Positions 17,866 to 29,848 of a stretch of DNA of 64,000 nucleotides are shown one piece after another. A program made the translations under genes and the position numbers. The stretch spans positions 1 through 64,000 of the forward strand of contig NZ_FMCW01000009.1 of NCBI RefSeq assembly GCF_900091595.1. Reading direction: 5' to 3'. Under the pieces are notes generated by a model. That model ran no database searches and was not told where the DNA came from. It saw only the letters and a list, made by a program, of their open reading frames with translations. Within the stretch, counting starts at the first letter, position 1. Each line of letters begins with the position of its first letter. The stretch comes from Micromonospora haikouensis. Its GTDB lineage: Bacteria; Actinomycetota; Actinomycetes; Mycobacteriales; Micromonosporaceae.

Positions 17866-19818
17866 CTAACTGCCGTCGCCTGCGGCGGGCCGGGCGTCCG
17901 CCCCGGGGTTGAGGGCGGCCGTGATCGCCTCGGCGGTGCGCCGGCCGACGCCGGGAACCTCGGTGATCTCCTCGGTCGAGGCCGCCGCGAGCCGCTTGAG
18001 CGAGCCGAAGTGGCGCAGCAGGGCCTTGCGCCGCACCTCGCCGAGGCCGGGCACCGAGTCGAGCGCCGACTCCGTCATCCGCTTGGAGCGGCGCTGCCGG
18101 TGGAAGGTGATGGCGAACCGGTGCGCCTCGTCGCGCACCCGTTGCAGCAGGTAGAGCCCCTCGGAGGTGCGCGGCAGGATGACCGGGAACTCGTCGTCGG
18201 GCAGCCACACCTCCTCCAGCCGCTTGGCCAGGCCGCACAGCGCCACGTCGTCGACGCCCAGCTCCGCGAGGGCCTGGGCCGCCGCCGCGACCTGCGGCGC
18301 GCCGCCGTCGACCACGACCAACTGCGGCGGGTACGCGAACCGGCGCGGCCGGCCCGTCGTCGGGTCGATGCCCGGCCGGTCGGGGTCGGCGGCGGTCTCC
18401 TCCCCCAGCTCCCCGGTCTCGGCGCGGGCCTCGAGGTAGCGGGCGAAGCGGCGGCGCAGCACCTCCGACATGGCGGACAGGTCGTCGGTGGCCCCCCGGA
18501 CGATGAACCGGCGGTATTCGCTCTTGCGGGGCAGGCCGTCCTCGAAGACGACCATGCTGGCCACCACGTCGGTGCCCTGGATCTGGGAGACGTCGTAGCA
18601 CTCGATGCGCAGCGGCGAGGTGCGCATGCCCAGCGCGTCGCTGATCTCGTCGAGGGCCTTGCCCCGGGTGGTCAGGTCGCTGCCGCGCTTGAGCTTGTGT
18701 CGGGCCAGGGCGTCCTTCGCGTTGCGCTCCACCGTCTCCAGCAGGGAACGCTTGTCGCCGCGCTGCGGCACCCGCAGCGACACCCGGCTGCCCCGGCGGC
18801 CGGTCAGCCAGTCGGCGAGCGCGTCGGCGTCGGCGGGCAGGGCGGGCACCAGCAGCTCGCGGGGCACGTCGGCCTCGCCCTGCTCGCCGCCGTAGACCTG
18901 GGTGCAGAAGTGGTGCACCAGGTCGCCGGGGCTCAGGTCCTCGGTCTTCTCCACCACCCAGCCGCGCTGGCCGCGCACCCGGCCGTCGCGGACGTGGAAG
19001 ACCTGGACGGCGGCCTCCAGGGGGTCGTCGGCGAACGCGACCACGTCGGCGTCGGTGCCGTCGCCGAGCACCACGGTCTGCTTCTCCATGGCCCGGCGCA
19101 GCGCCGCGACGTCGTCGCGCAGCCGGGCGGCCTTCTCGAACTCCAGCGCCTCGCTGGCCTCGGTCATCTCGCGTTCGAGCTTGCGGACCATGGTGTCGGT
19201 GCGCCCGGCCATGAACTCGCAGAAGCCGTCGACGATCCCCCGGTGCTCCTCGGCCGTGACGCTGCCGACGCAGGGGGCGGAGCACTTGCCGATGTAGCCC
19301 AGCAGGCAGGGGCGGCCGACCTGCCCGGCCCGCTTGAACACGCCGGCCGAGCAGGTCCGCGCCGGGAAGACCCGCAGCAGCAGGTCGAGCGTCTCGCGGA
19401 TGGCCCAGGCGTGCGAGTAGGGCCCGAAGTAGCGCACGCCCTTGCGTTTGGCCCCGCGCATCACCTGGAGCCGGGGGAACTCCTCGTCGAGGGTGACGGC
19501 GAGGTACGGATACGACTTGTCGTCGCGGTAGCGGACGTTGAACCGGGGGTCGTACTGCTTGATCCAGGTGTATTCGAGCTGGAGGGCCTCGACCTCGGTG
19601 CCCACGGTGACCCAGTCGACCGACTCGGCCGTGGTGACCATCTGCTGGGTGCGCTGGTGCAGCCCCCACAGGTCGGCGAAGTAGGAGTTGAGCCTGCTGC
19701 GCAGGTTCTTCGCCTTGCCGACATAGATCACCCGGCCGGTGCCGTCGCGGAACCGGTAGACCCCCGGGGCCTCGGGGATGGTGCCGGGTGCGGGGCGGTA
19801 GGTCGAGGGGTCAGCCAC
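17866..19818 (-). CDS. uvrC: Excinuclease ABC subunit C
   Basis: A 650-residue UvrC, the dual-incision nuclease of nucleotide excision repair. The GIY-YIG domain is at residues about 15-95 ([25 protein letters not shown]). A Cys-rich patch, a UVR motif that contacts UvrB (about 200-235), the RNase H-like 5' nuclease ([25 protein letters not shown] core) and a C-terminal helix-hairpin-helix pair ([25 protein letters not shown]) follow. GTG 19818 lies 7 bases after TAGTCT, suggesting a leaderless message. uvrA and uvrB are in the same window on the same strand but are transcribed separately. The S8 protease gene follows 143 bases downstream. Confidence 0.97.
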   Translation of the reverse strand: MADPSTYRPAPGTIPEAPGVYRFRDGTGRVIYVGKAKNLRSRLNSYFADLWGLHQRTQQMVTTAESVDWVTVGTEVEALQLEYTWIKQYDPRFNVRYRDDKSYPYLAVTLDEEFPRLQVMRGAKRKGVRYFGPYSHAWAIRETLDLLLRVFPARTCSAGVFKRAGQVGRPCLLGYIGKCSAPCVGSVTAEEHRGIVDGFCEFMAGRTDTMVRKLEREMTEASEALEFEKAARLRDDVAALRRAMEKQTVVLGDGTDADVVAFADDPLEAAVQVFHVRDGRVRGQRGWVVEKTEDLSPGDLVHHFCTQVYGGEQGEADVPRELLVPALPADADALADWLTGRRGSRVSLRVPQRGDKRSLLETVERNAKDALARHKLKRGSDLTTRGKALDEISDALGMRTSPLRIECYDVSQIQGTDVVASMVVFEDGLPRKSEYRRFIVRGATDDLSAMSEVLRRRFARYLEARAETGELGEETAADPDRPGIDPTTGRPRRFAYPPQLVVVDGGAPQVAAAAQALAELGVDDVALCGLAKRLEEVWLPDDEFPVILPRTSEGLYLLQRVRDEAHRFAITFHRQRRSKRMTESALDSVPGLGEVRRKALLRHFGSLKRLAAASTEEITEVPGVGRRTAEAITAALNPGADARPAAGDGS

Positions 19819-19825
19819 GCTCCGA

Positions 19826-19831
19826 AGACTA
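19826..19831 (-). promoter_or_regulatory. -10 element of a leaderless uvrC promoter
   Basis: On the minus strand TAGTCT is followed by 7 bases and GTG 19818. The element overlaps the last codons of the upstream endonuclease-fold gene. No clear -35 or LexA box is seen. Confidence 0.42.
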
Positions 19832-21169
19832 GCCGCCGGCCCCGACACTCCAGAGCACGCCGAGCTGGTCCACCTCGCTGCCGCTGCGGCCGAAGAACCC
19901 GGCGAGACGGCCACCGGGCGGGGCGGTGAAGGTCACCGCGTCGCCGGTCGGGGTGCCCCCGGCCAGGGTGCGGCCGAGGTTGGTGGTGAGCCGGGCGGAG
20001 AAGATCCGGGTCCGGCCGTCCTTCTTGCCCTGGGTGAGGGTGACCTGGTCGACGTACTCGCCGTCGGCCAGGGTCAGCGTGGCCGGGGTGCCGCCCGTGC
20101 CGCCGTGGGTCAGGCTCGCGCCGTCGGCGAGGCGTACGCCGATCTGGTCGAGGCGGGAGCCGGCGCGCAGCGAGACGGCGGTGACCCGGGGGCCGACGGC
20201 GTCGAGGTCGGTGAACGGGGTGCCGTGCGGGCCGCCCCAGGTGTCGCTGGCGCGCAGCCCGTCGGCGAGGGTCCAGGTGAACCAGGCGGCGTGCGGGTAG
20301 TGGTCGGACAGCGGCGCGCCGGCCGGGTCGAGGAACGCGGCGTGCTCGTTGCGGTAGCGGTCGAGGTCGAGGTCGATCAGCCGGTCGCCCCGGTAGAGGA
20401 TCTTGTCGACGACCTCGCAGGCGTTGGTGACGTTGGCCGGGTCGCAGGTCAGCGCGGGGCTGCCGGCGGCCGGGGGCACCCCGCCCCGCTCCTGCTGCAC
20501 CCACACGTCGGTGAGGCCGTTGGCGGCCACGAGGTCGCGGATGTTGTCGCCGGTGCGGGTGTAGCGGACGTTGAGGTCGCCGGCCACGATCACCGCGTTG
20601 CCGGCGGAGTTCGCCTGCACGTACGCGGAGAGCTGGTCGATGTTGGACCGCCGGGCGGCCAGGTCGGGCTCGTCGCTGCCGGCGTTGGTGTGCACGTCGT
20701 AGAAGTCGACGTAGACGCCCTCGGCGAGCCGGATCCGGGACCGGCTGAAGCCCTTCGGGGTGAGGCAGTCGGTGCCGTGGCAGTCGTCCCAGCGCACCCG
20801 GACGAAGTCCGACACCGGGTAGTTCGACATCGTGTTGAGGCCGTCGCCGAAGGGCACGCCCCCGCTGGTGGCGGTGCGGTACGGGTGCCGGTCGGTGGCG
20901 TACAGGTCGGCGTGGTAGTTGAAGTCCTCCTGGACGTGCACGATGTCGTAGCCGTTGACCCGCTCGCCGATGGGCCGGGTGTTGGTCGCCGGGTTGCCGC
21001 TGGACAGCGGCTCGGGCAGGCCGGCGACGTTGTAGGTGAGCAGCGAGAAGCCGCCCGAGGCGACGGCGGCGGGCGCGGCCCCGGCGGCGGGCGCGGCGAC
21101 GGCGGGCGCGGCCGGGGGCAGCAGGGCGGCCAGCAGCGTCACGGACGCGAGCAGGCGGGTGGGTTTCAT
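19829..21169 (-). CDS. Secreted endonuclease/exonuclease/phosphatase-family protein with jacalin-like tail
   Basis: A 446-residue exported protein. A signal peptide covers residues 1-26 (APAVAAPA). The DNase I-like fold has [10 protein letters not shown] (Asn47), HVQEDF (Glu81), the AGDLNVRYT metal site and the terminal SDHYPH Asp-His pair. These features also occur in neutral sphingomyelinase-like phospholipases, so nucleic acids or phospholipids could be the substrate. The last 140 residues look like a jacalin-type lectin domain (repeated VDQVTL / LDQIGV strands, the HGGTGG segment, and a DQLGVLW end). ATG 21169 has AAGGGAC about 6 bases upstream. It is divergent from the acylase gene across a 231-base gap with no regulatory motif I can name. 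Confidence 0.8.
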   Translation of the reverse strand: MKPTRLLASVTLLAALLPPAAPAVAAPAAGAAPAAVASGGFSLLTYNVAGLPEPLSSGNPATNTRPIGERVNGYDIVHVQEDFNYHADLYATDRHPYRTATSGGVPFGDGLNTMSNYPVSDFVRVRWDDCHGTDCLTPKGFSRSRIRLAEGVYVDFYDVHTNAGSDEPDLAARRSNIDQLSAYVQANSAGNAVIVAGDLNVRYTRTGDNIRDLVAANGLTDVWVQQERGGVPPAAGSPALTCDPANVTNACEVVDKILYRGDRLIDLDLDRYRNEHAAFLDPAGAPLSDHYPHAAWFTWTLADGLRASDTWGGPHGTPFTDLDAVGPRVTAVSLRAGSRLDQIGVRLADGASLTHGGTGGTPATLTLADGEYVDQVTLTQGKKDGRTRIFSARLTTNLGRTLAGGTPTGDAVTFTAPPGGRLAGFFGRSGSEVDQLGVLWSVGAGG

Positions 21170-21400
21170 CCGACGTCCCTTCCAGACAGTGGGGTCCGGT
21201 GTGGCCGGCACCAGCCCGGGGGATCGAAGGTTATCCAAGGAACGCGGCCGGTTCAATACTCGCGGGTAACCGGCGCGCGACATGCCGATTGACGTCTTCC
21301 AATCTCGCGGCGAGACGCCTACCATCCGGTAACTGAATGTTCTTCATGTAATGATCGCCACCCCGCCCCCGTCTTGATCCCCACCCCCCGGAGGATCACC

Positions 21401-24400
21401 ATGCCCCGTCCCACCGCCCCGCGTCGCCTGCTGGCCGGCGCGACCGCCGCCGTCGGCGTCGCCGCCCTGCTCGTCGCCACCCCCACCCCGACCACGACGC
21501 CCGCGAGCGCCGCCGCGAAGGCAGCCGCCAGCACCTTCGCCGCCAACGACTACTGCCTCGGCGAGTGCGGCGACATCGTCCCGCCGGGCCAGAACGGCAA
21601 CGCCACCCTCGTCGAGATCCTCGCCAACCAGACCCTCGGCACGCTGCCCCGGCACTCCGCCGACCAGCTCGACAAGTACGCCGACCTCGTCTACGGCTAC
21701 GCGGGCCTGCGCCCCGAGCAGATCGGCACCTTCTTCAACGACGCCTCCTTCGGGGTGCCCTCCGGGCAGGTCGAGCGGGACTACTCGCCCCGCGCCGACG
21801 TGCGGGTCGTGCGGGACCGGGCCACCGGCGTCCCGCACGTCACCGGCACCACCCGGGGCGGCACCATGTACGGGGCCGGCTACGTCGGCGCCGAGGACCG
21901 GCTGTTCACCATGGACCTGATGCGCCACGTCGGCCGGGGCACCCTCACCCCGTTCGCGGGCGGGGCCCCGAGCAACCGGGAGCTGGAGCAGAGCGTCTGG
22001 CGCAACTCGCCGTACACGGAGGCGGACCTGGCGGCCCAGGTCGAGGCGCTGCGCGCCAAGGGCCCGCGCGGCGAGCAGCTCTACGCCGACGTCCAGGAGT
22101 ACATCGCGGGCGTCAACGCCTACATCGACGTCTGCATGTCCAGGCGCAACTGCCCCGGCGAGTACGTCCTCACCGGGCACCTCGACGCGATCACCAACGA
22201 GGGCGGCCCGGAGCCGTTCACGATGACCGACCTCATCGCCATCGCCGGCGTCGTCGGCGGCCTGTTCGGCGGCGGTGGCGGCACCGAGATGCAGTCCGCG
22301 CTGGTCCGCATCGCCGCCCGCGCCAAGTACGGCCCGACCGAGGGCGACAAGGTGTGGGCGGGCTTCCGCAACCAGAACGACCCGGAGACGGTGCTGACCC
22401 TGCACGACGGGCAGAGCTTCCCCTACGGTTCCGCCTCCCCCGACGCCGCGAGCGTGGCGCTGCCCGACGCCGGCACGGCCAGGGTCGAGCCGATCTTCAC
22501 CGACCCCACCGGCTCCGCCGCCAGCCGGGCCACCGGCAGCAGCAGTTCGGAGCTGGCCGCCGCGCTGTCCGGGCTGACCATCGACCCGGCCCACCGGGGC
22601 ATGTCGAACGCGGCCGTGGTCTCCGCCGCCAACTCCGCGACCGGGCACCCGGTGGCGGTGTTCGGGCCGCAGACCGGCTACTTCTCCCCCCAGCTGCTGA
22701 TGATCCAGGAGCTGCAGGGCCCCGGCATCAGCGCCCGGGGCGCGGCGTTCGCCGGCCTCAACCTCTACGTGCTGCTCGGCCGGGGCCAGGACTACGCCTG
22801 GAGCGCCACCTCGTCGATCCACGACATCACCGACACGTACGCGGTGCCGCTGTGCACCACCGACGGCAGCGCGCCGACGCTGGCCAGCGACCACTACCTC
22901 TTCCGGGGGCAGTGCGTGGCGATGGAGCAGCTCGCCCACACCAACAAGTGGAAGCCGACGGCGGCCGACACCACGCCCGCCGGGTCGTACAAGCTGGTGG
23001 CGTGGCGCACCAAGCTGGGCCTGGTCGCCTGGCGCGGCACCGTCGGCGGCAAGCCGCACGCGTTCACCCAGCTCCGCTCCACCTACCGGCACGAGGCGGA
23101 CTCCGCGATCGGCTTCCAGATGTTCAACGACCCGACGGAGATGGGCACCGCCGACGCCTTCGTCGCCTCGGCGGGCAACGTCGAGTACGCGTTCAACTGG
23201 TTCTACGTCAACTCCACCCAGTCGGCGTACTTCAACTCCGGGCTCAACCCGCTGCGGGCGGCCGGGTCCAACCCGAACCTGCCGATGAAGGCCGAGCCCG
23301 CGTACGAGTGGCAGGGCTTCCAGCCCGACACGAACACCGCCAGCTACGCGCCGCGCGCGGCCCACCCCAACTCGGTGGACCAGGACTACTACATCAGCTG
23401 GAACAACAAGCAGGCCAAGGACTTCGGCGGGGCCGACGGCAACTTCAGCTTCGGCGCGGTGCACCGGGGCGACCTGCTGGACAAGCCGCTCAAGGCCGGC
23501 ATCGCCGCCGGCAAGAAGTACGACCGGGCCACGCTGACCAGCCTCGTCGAGCAGGCCGGCGTGACCGACCTGCGCGGCGTCGAGGTGCTCGACGAGCTGA
23601 TCCGGGTGCTGGAGAGCCAGCCCGTCGGCGACTCCGCCCTGGCCGCCGAGATCGCGAAGCTGAAGGCGTGGCGGCAGGCCGGCGCGCTGCGGGTGGAGAC
23701 GGCCAAGGGCTCGAAGGTCTACCAGCACGCCGACGCCATCCGCACCTTCGACGCCTGGTGGCCGCTGCTGGTGCGGGGCGTGTTCCGCGACCAGCTCGGC
23801 CCCGACCTCTACCAGGCGCTGATCAACGCGCTCCAGATCAACGAGTCCCCCTCCGGCCACCAGCAGGGCGACAAGTCGACCCTGCCCACGTCCGCCAACG
23901 AGGCCCAGGCGCACAAGGGCTCGTCGTTCCAGTACGGCTGGTGGGGGTACGTCGACAAGGACCTGCGGGCGGTCCTCGGCGACCCGGTCGCCGGCGGCCT
24001 CGGCCGCACCTACTGCGGCGGCGGCGCCCTCGCCGGCTGCCGGCAGATCCTGCTCGACACGCTGAAGGCCGCCGCCGCGACCCCGGCCACCACCACGTAC
24101 CCGGGCGACTCCACCTGCTCCGCCGGCGACCAGTGGTGCGCCGACACGATCGTGCAGTCGCCGCTGGGCGGGATCAAGCACGCCCCGATCGCCTGGCAGA
24201 ACCGGCCCACCTACCAGCAGGTGGTGTCGTTCCCGGCCCGGCGCGGCGACGACGTGTCGAACCTCGCCGCCGGCAAGGCGGTGACCGCGTCGAGCGCCCA
24301 GCTCGGCTACGCCGCCGGCAAGGCCGTCGACGGGGACCTGGGCACCCGGTGGGCCAGCTCCTGGGCCGACGACCAGACGCTGACCGTCGACCTGGGCTCG

Positions 24401-24640
24401 GCCCGGCCGGTGGGCCGGGTGGCACTGGCCTGGGAGTCGGCGTACGCGACGTCGTACCGGATCGAGGTCTCCGCCGACGGCACGACCTGGCGCACGGCGT
24501 GGTCCACCACGGCCGGCGACGGCGGCACCGACGTGGTCGCGTTCGGCGCCGAGACCGCGCGGTACGTGCGGATGCGGGGCCTGACCCGGGCCACGACCTA
24601 CGGCTTCTCGCTGTGGGAGATGTCGGTCTACGCCCGCTGA
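21401..24640 (+). CDS. Secreted penicillin acylase-family hydrolase with C-terminal discoidin domain
   Basis: A 1079-residue exported N-terminal-nucleophile hydrolase. A signal peptide covers residues 1-37. The alpha-chain region has DRLFTMDLMRH, typical of the family. The autoprocessing site is GMS|NAA with Ser402 as the nucleophile of the beta chain. From about residue 945 a F5/8-type C (discoidin) domain follows (NLAAGKAVTASS, then AVDGDLGTRWAS and TLTVDLGS), which usually binds carbohydrate or phospholipid surfaces. GGAGG (21390-21394) precedes ATG 21401 by 6 bases. Family members cleave amide bonds in beta-lactams, N-acyl homoserine lactones or lipopeptides. The substrate here is unknown; quorum-signal or lipopeptide deacylation is plausible. 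Confidence 0.88.
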   Translation: MPRPTAPRRLLAGATAAVGVAALLVATPTPTTTPASAAAKAAASTFAANDYCLGECGDIVPPGQNGNATLVEILANQTLGTLPRHSADQLDKYADLVYGYAGLRPEQIGTFFNDASFGVPSGQVERDYSPRADVRVVRDRATGVPHVTGTTRGGTMYGAGYVGAEDRLFTMDLMRHVGRGTLTPFAGGAPSNRELEQSVWRNSPYTEADLAAQVEALRAKGPRGEQLYADVQEYIAGVNAYIDVCMSRRNCPGEYVLTGHLDAITNEGGPEPFTMTDLIAIAGVVGGLFGGGGGTEMQSALVRIAARAKYGPTEGDKVWAGFRNQNDPETVLTLHDGQSFPYGSASPDAASVALPDAGTARVEPIFTDPTGSAASRATGSSSSELAAALSGLTIDPAHRGMSNAAVVSAANSATGHPVAVFGPQTGYFSPQLLMIQELQGPGISARGAAFAGLNLYVLLGRGQDYAWSATSSIHDITDTYAVPLCTTDGSAPTLASDHYLFRGQCVAMEQLAHTNKWKPTAADTTPAGSYKLVAWRTKLGLVAWRGTVGGKPHAFTQLRSTYRHEADSAIGFQMFNDPTEMGTADAFVASAGNVEYAFNWFYVNSTQSAYFNSGLNPLRAAGSNPNLPMKAEPAYEWQGFQPDTNTASYAPRAAHPNSVDQDYYISWNNKQAKDFGGADGNFSFGAVHRGDLLDKPLKAGIAAGKKYDRATLTSLVEQAGVTDLRGVEVLDELIRVLESQPVGDSALAAEIAKLKAWRQAGALRVETAKGSKVYQHADAIRTFDAWWPLLVRGVFRDQLGPDLYQALINALQINESPSGHQQGDKSTLPTSANEAQAHKGSSFQYGWWGYVDKDLRAVLGDPVAGGLGRTYCGGGALAGCRQILLDTLKAAAATPATTTYPGDSTCSAGDQWCADTIVQSPLGGIKHAPIAWQNRPTYQQVVSFPARRGDDVSNLAAGKAVTASSAQLGYAAGKAVDGDLGTRWASSWADDQTLTVDLGSARPVGRVALAWESAYATSYRIEVSADGTTWRTAWSTTAGDGGTDVVAFGAETARYVRMRGLTRATTYGFSLWEMSVYAR

Positions 24641-24651
24641 GGGGCGAGGAC

Positions 24652-24691
24652 GGCGGCGGCCGGTCCGGGGTGACCCGGGCCGGCCGCCGCC
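24652..24691. terminator. Bidirectional hairpin between acylase and Rieske genes
   Basis: A perfect 12-base inverted repeat, GGCGGCGGCCGG at 24652-24663 and its complement at 24680-24691, with a 16-base loop. It sits in the 54-base gap between convergent genes. There is no U tract. Confidence 0.6.
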
Positions 24692-24694
24692 GGT

Positions 24695-25165
24695 TCAGGC
24701 GAGGGTGATCTGGTCGCCGTCGACCTTGAGCTCCTTGGCCGCGAGGGGCGTCGTCGCCGGGCCCGACTTCACCGAGCCGTCGGTGATGGAGAACTTGCTC
24801 ATGTGGCAGGTGCAGTTGATCGTGCCGCCGTCGACGTTCGACACCGGGCAGCCCTGGTGGGTGCAGATCGGGTCGAAGCCCTTGAACGTGCCGGCCTCAG
24901 GCTGGGTGATCACCACGCCCTTCGCGGCCAGGATCAGGCCGCCGCCGACCGGGACGTCGGCGGTGCTGGCCAGCGCGCCGGAGTCGCCGGCGCCGCCGGT
25001 CGCCGCCGTGCCGCCGCTCGGGGCGGAGTCGCCGCCGGCGGAGTCGTCGGAGTCGTCGCCGCCGCACGCCGACAGGACGACCGCCGCGCCCAGCGCGCCG
25101 GCACCGGCGAGGAGGGCGCGCCGCGTCTGCGTGGCCGGCCCGGTCTGCACCTGCTCGTCACTCAT
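24695..25165 (-). CDS. Rieske [2Fe-2S] lipoprotein with TAT-type signal
   Basis: A 156-residue protein. Residues 15-34 are a twin-arginine signal (RRALLAGAG...) that ends in a lipobox LSAC with Cys34, so it is probably exported folded and lipid-anchored. A Gly/Ser/Asp-rich linker leads to the Rieske fold. Cluster ligands are Cys101 and His103 (CTH) and Cys118 and His121 (CTCH); Cys106 and Cys120 form the usual disulfide pair. ATG 25165 has AGAGAGG upstream. Small actinomycete Rieske proteins of this type are orphan electron carriers with unknown partners. A 10-base inverted repeat lies about 60-100 bases upstream of the start and may control it. Confidence 0.9.
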   Translation of the reverse strand: MSDEQVQTGPATQTRRALLAGAGALGAAVVLSACGGDDSDDSAGGDSAPSGGTAATGGAGDSGALASTADVPVGGGLILAAKGVVITQPEAGTFKGFDPICTHQGCPVSNVDGGTINCTCHMSKFSITDGSVKSGPATTPLAAKELKVDGDQITLA

Positions 25166-25226
25166 GTCTGGCCTCTCTGTCGACTGCCCGGTCCGGAAGG
25201 GTGCCCGGGCCTCGTTGGGGTCCACG

Positions 25227-25268
25227 GATCACTGTGCCTGAAGGTTCAACAAATCGACCACAGTGATC
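25227..25268. repeat. Perfect 10-bp inverted repeat upstream of the Rieske gene
   Basis: GATCACTGTG (25227-25236) and CACAGTGATC (25259-25268) with a 22-base gap containing an unusually AT-rich stretch. It lies between the uvrA 3' end and the Rieske start codon (25165). The half-sites could be bound by a dimeric regulator or form a hairpin in the leader RNA. It does not match a regulator site I can name. Confidence 0.45.
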
Positions 25269-25335
25269 GTTTTGGCGGCGGGCCCACGGGCCGGCCGGGG
25301 CGGGCTCGGCGCACGAGCAGGGCGGCGGCGACGCG

Positions 25336-25368
25336 AAGGGGCGCCCCGGACGAACCGGGACGCCCCTT
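25336..25368 (-). terminator. uvrA terminator hairpin
   Basis: AAGGGGCG...CCGG pairs with CCGG...CGCCCCTT around a 5-base loop, with one mismatch in about 14 pairs. It begins 20 bases after the uvrA stop. Confidence 0.5.
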
Positions 25369-25387
25369 GTCGGCGTGCGCGGCAGCC

Positions 25388-28333
<2,946 letters not shown>

Positions 28334-28571
28334 TGTCCGTGTACTCCCGGTGAAGAAGGCGAGGAGAATGTGGGCGCTCGGGGGCGGCCGGGAGGCTTCC
28401 GGGACGGCCCCGAACGGTCGTGCGGGCGCAGAAGAAGCGCCTCGGCAACTCTAGCCCCGAGGTATGACAACTTTCCGCGCCCGCACATTCCCCCAGATCA
28501 ACCCGGTCGCGCCGGGACCCGTCACGGCCCCGGCCCGCTGCCCTCGCCCCGGCACCGGCGCCCCGGCGGCC

Positions 28572-28587
28572 GACCGCCGCCGCGGTC
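28572..28587 (-). terminator. Weak hairpin after rsgA
   Basis: GACCGC and GCGGTC pair around a 4-base loop about 30 bases downstream of the rsgA stop, in the 284-base gap before uvrA. No U tract. Nothing else was recognised in this gap. Confidence 0.3.
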
Positions 28588-28617
28588 AGCTCCCCGCTAC
28601 CCCGGCAACACCGACAG

Positions 28618-29670
28618 TCACGGCCGGGCCGTCCGTCGTCGCCCGCCGCGCCAGCCGCCCCGGCGCTCGGCGGCCAGCCGGGTCTCCCGACGCCGGCTCT
28701 CGAAGGCGATCTCCCGCTGCAGCCGGCGCCAGCTGTCGTACCGCCGGACGGCCAGCTCCCCCGCGGCGAGGGCGTCGCGGACGGCGCAGCCCGGCTCGGC
28801 GTCGTGCGCGCAGTCGCCGTACCGGCAGCCCGTGGCCAGCGCGGCGATGTCGGCGAAGGCCCGGTCCAGGCCCGCCGCGCCGTCGAGCAGGCCGACCGCG
28901 CGTACCCCCGGGGTGTCCAGCACCGCGCCGCCGCCCGGCACCGGCACCAGCGCCCGCCAGGTGGTGGTGTGCCGGCCCTTGCCGTCGACCCGGCGGATCG
29001 CCTGGGTCGGCATCACCACCGCCCCGGCCAGCGCGTTGACCAGGCTCGACTTGCCGGCCCCGGACGGGCCGAGCAGGGCCAGGGTGCGGCCCGGGGCGAC
29101 GTGCGGGCGCAGCGCGTCGAGGCCGTCGCCGCGCTCGGCGCTGACCGGCAGCACCGGCACCCCGGGCGCGACGCCGGCGAACTGCCGGGCGATCGCCGCC
29201 GGGTCGGCGGCGAGGTCGGCCTTGGTGAGCACCACCAGCGGCGTGGCCCCGGACTCGTGCGCCAGGGACAGCAGCCGCTCGATGCGGGCGACGTCCGGCT
29301 CGGGGTGCACCGGCTCGACGACGGCCGCCGCGTCGAGGTTGGCGGCGAGCACCTGCCCGCTGGCGTCCTTGCCGGCGGTGCGGCGCACCAGCGCCGTGCG
29401 CCGGGGCAGCACGGACTCCACGGTGACCGGCCCGTCGGGCCAGGCGTGCAGCAGCACCCAGTCGCCGGCGCAGGGCAGCCGGGTCAGGTCGCGGGCCGCG
29501 TCGGCGAGCACCGCCGCGCCGAGGGTGGCGCGGACCGGCCCGTCCGCGCCGAGCACCGTGCACACGCCCCGGTCGACGCGGGCCACCCGGCCCGGAGTCC
29601 GGCCGGCGCGGGTGCGGGCGTGGGCCGCCCGTTCGGCGTCCCAGCCGAGGGCGGTCAGATCGATGGACAT
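28618..29670 (-). CDS. rsgA: Ribosome small-subunit-dependent GTPase RsgA
   Basis: A 350-residue circularly permuted GTPase that helps late maturation of the 30S subunit. After an OB-fold N-terminus the motifs appear in the permuted order G4 TKAD (149-152), G5 VSAE, G1 GPSGAGKSS (201-209), G3 DTPG (252-255). The C-terminal zinc site is Cys282, Cys287, His289, Cys295 (CxxxxCxHx5C). ATG 29670 has AGAGG 5 bases upstream. A 15-codon ORF with its own strong ribosome site ends 10 bases before this start, so translation may be coupled. The last 25 residues are Arg/Gly-rich. Confidence 0.93.
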   Translation of the reverse strand: MSIDLTALGWDAERAAHARTRAGRTPGRVARVDRGVCTVLGADGPVRATLGAAVLADAARDLTRLPCAGDWVLLHAWPDGPVTVESVLPRRTALVRRTAGKDASGQVLAANLDAAAVVEPVHPEPDVARIERLLSLAHESGATPLVVLTKADLAADPAAIARQFAGVAPGVPVLPVSAERGDGLDALRPHVAPGRTLALLGPSGAGKSSLVNALAGAVVMPTQAIRRVDGKGRHTTTWRALVPVPGGGAVLDTPGVRAVGLLDGAAGLDRAFADIAALATGCRYGDCAHDAEPGCAVRDALAAGELAVRRYDSWRRLQREIAFESRRRETRLAAERRGGWRGGRRRTARP

Positions 29671-29680
29671 GGCAACCTCT

Positions 29681-29728
29681 TCAGGGTCGGTGGATACGGT
29701 GGGGCGACACGCGTGCTTCGACCGGCAT
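29681..29728 (-). CDS. Putative 15-residue leader ORF upstream of rsgA
   Basis: ATG at 29728 encodes MPVEARVSPHRIHRP and stops at 29681-29683. The ribosome site GGAGGAGGT lies 6 bases before the ATG and is stronger than that of rsgA itself. The stop is 10 bases from the rsgA start, close enough for reinitiation. A TACCGT -10 candidate at 29772-29777 would put the transcript start about 35 bases upstream of the leader. Short leader ORFs often couple translation to the state of the ribosome, which would fit a ribosome-assembly GTPase, but this is inference. Confidence 0.45.
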   Translation of the reverse strand: MPVEARVSPHRIHRP

Positions 29729-29835
29729 GGGCACCACCTCCTCCGAGTCCCGGTGTCGCGTTGCACCGCCGACGGTAGGGGCCGCGCCGACGCGCCGAAA
29801 GCGATTTCCACGGCGACGCCGGGGCCGCGGGCGGC

Positions 29836-29841
29836 TAGGGT
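29836..29841 (+). promoter_or_regulatory. -10 element of a leaderless promoter (isomerase-family gene)
   Basis: TAGGGT is followed by 7 bases and GTG 29849. The region is divergent with the rsgA leader. No clear -35. Confidence 0.45.
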
Positions 29842-29848
29842 TCGGGGC

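Noticed and set aside
21344..24181. A 945-codon minus-strand frame opposite the acylase gene
   Set aside because: Composition is that of a GC-bias shadow (Val/Arg/Gly-rich, no domain), and the plus-strand acylase has clear motifs.
28334..28617. LexA (SOS) box before uvrA
   Set aside because: Nothing close to the actinobacterial TCGAAC-N4-GTTCGA pattern was found here or before uvrB and uvrC.
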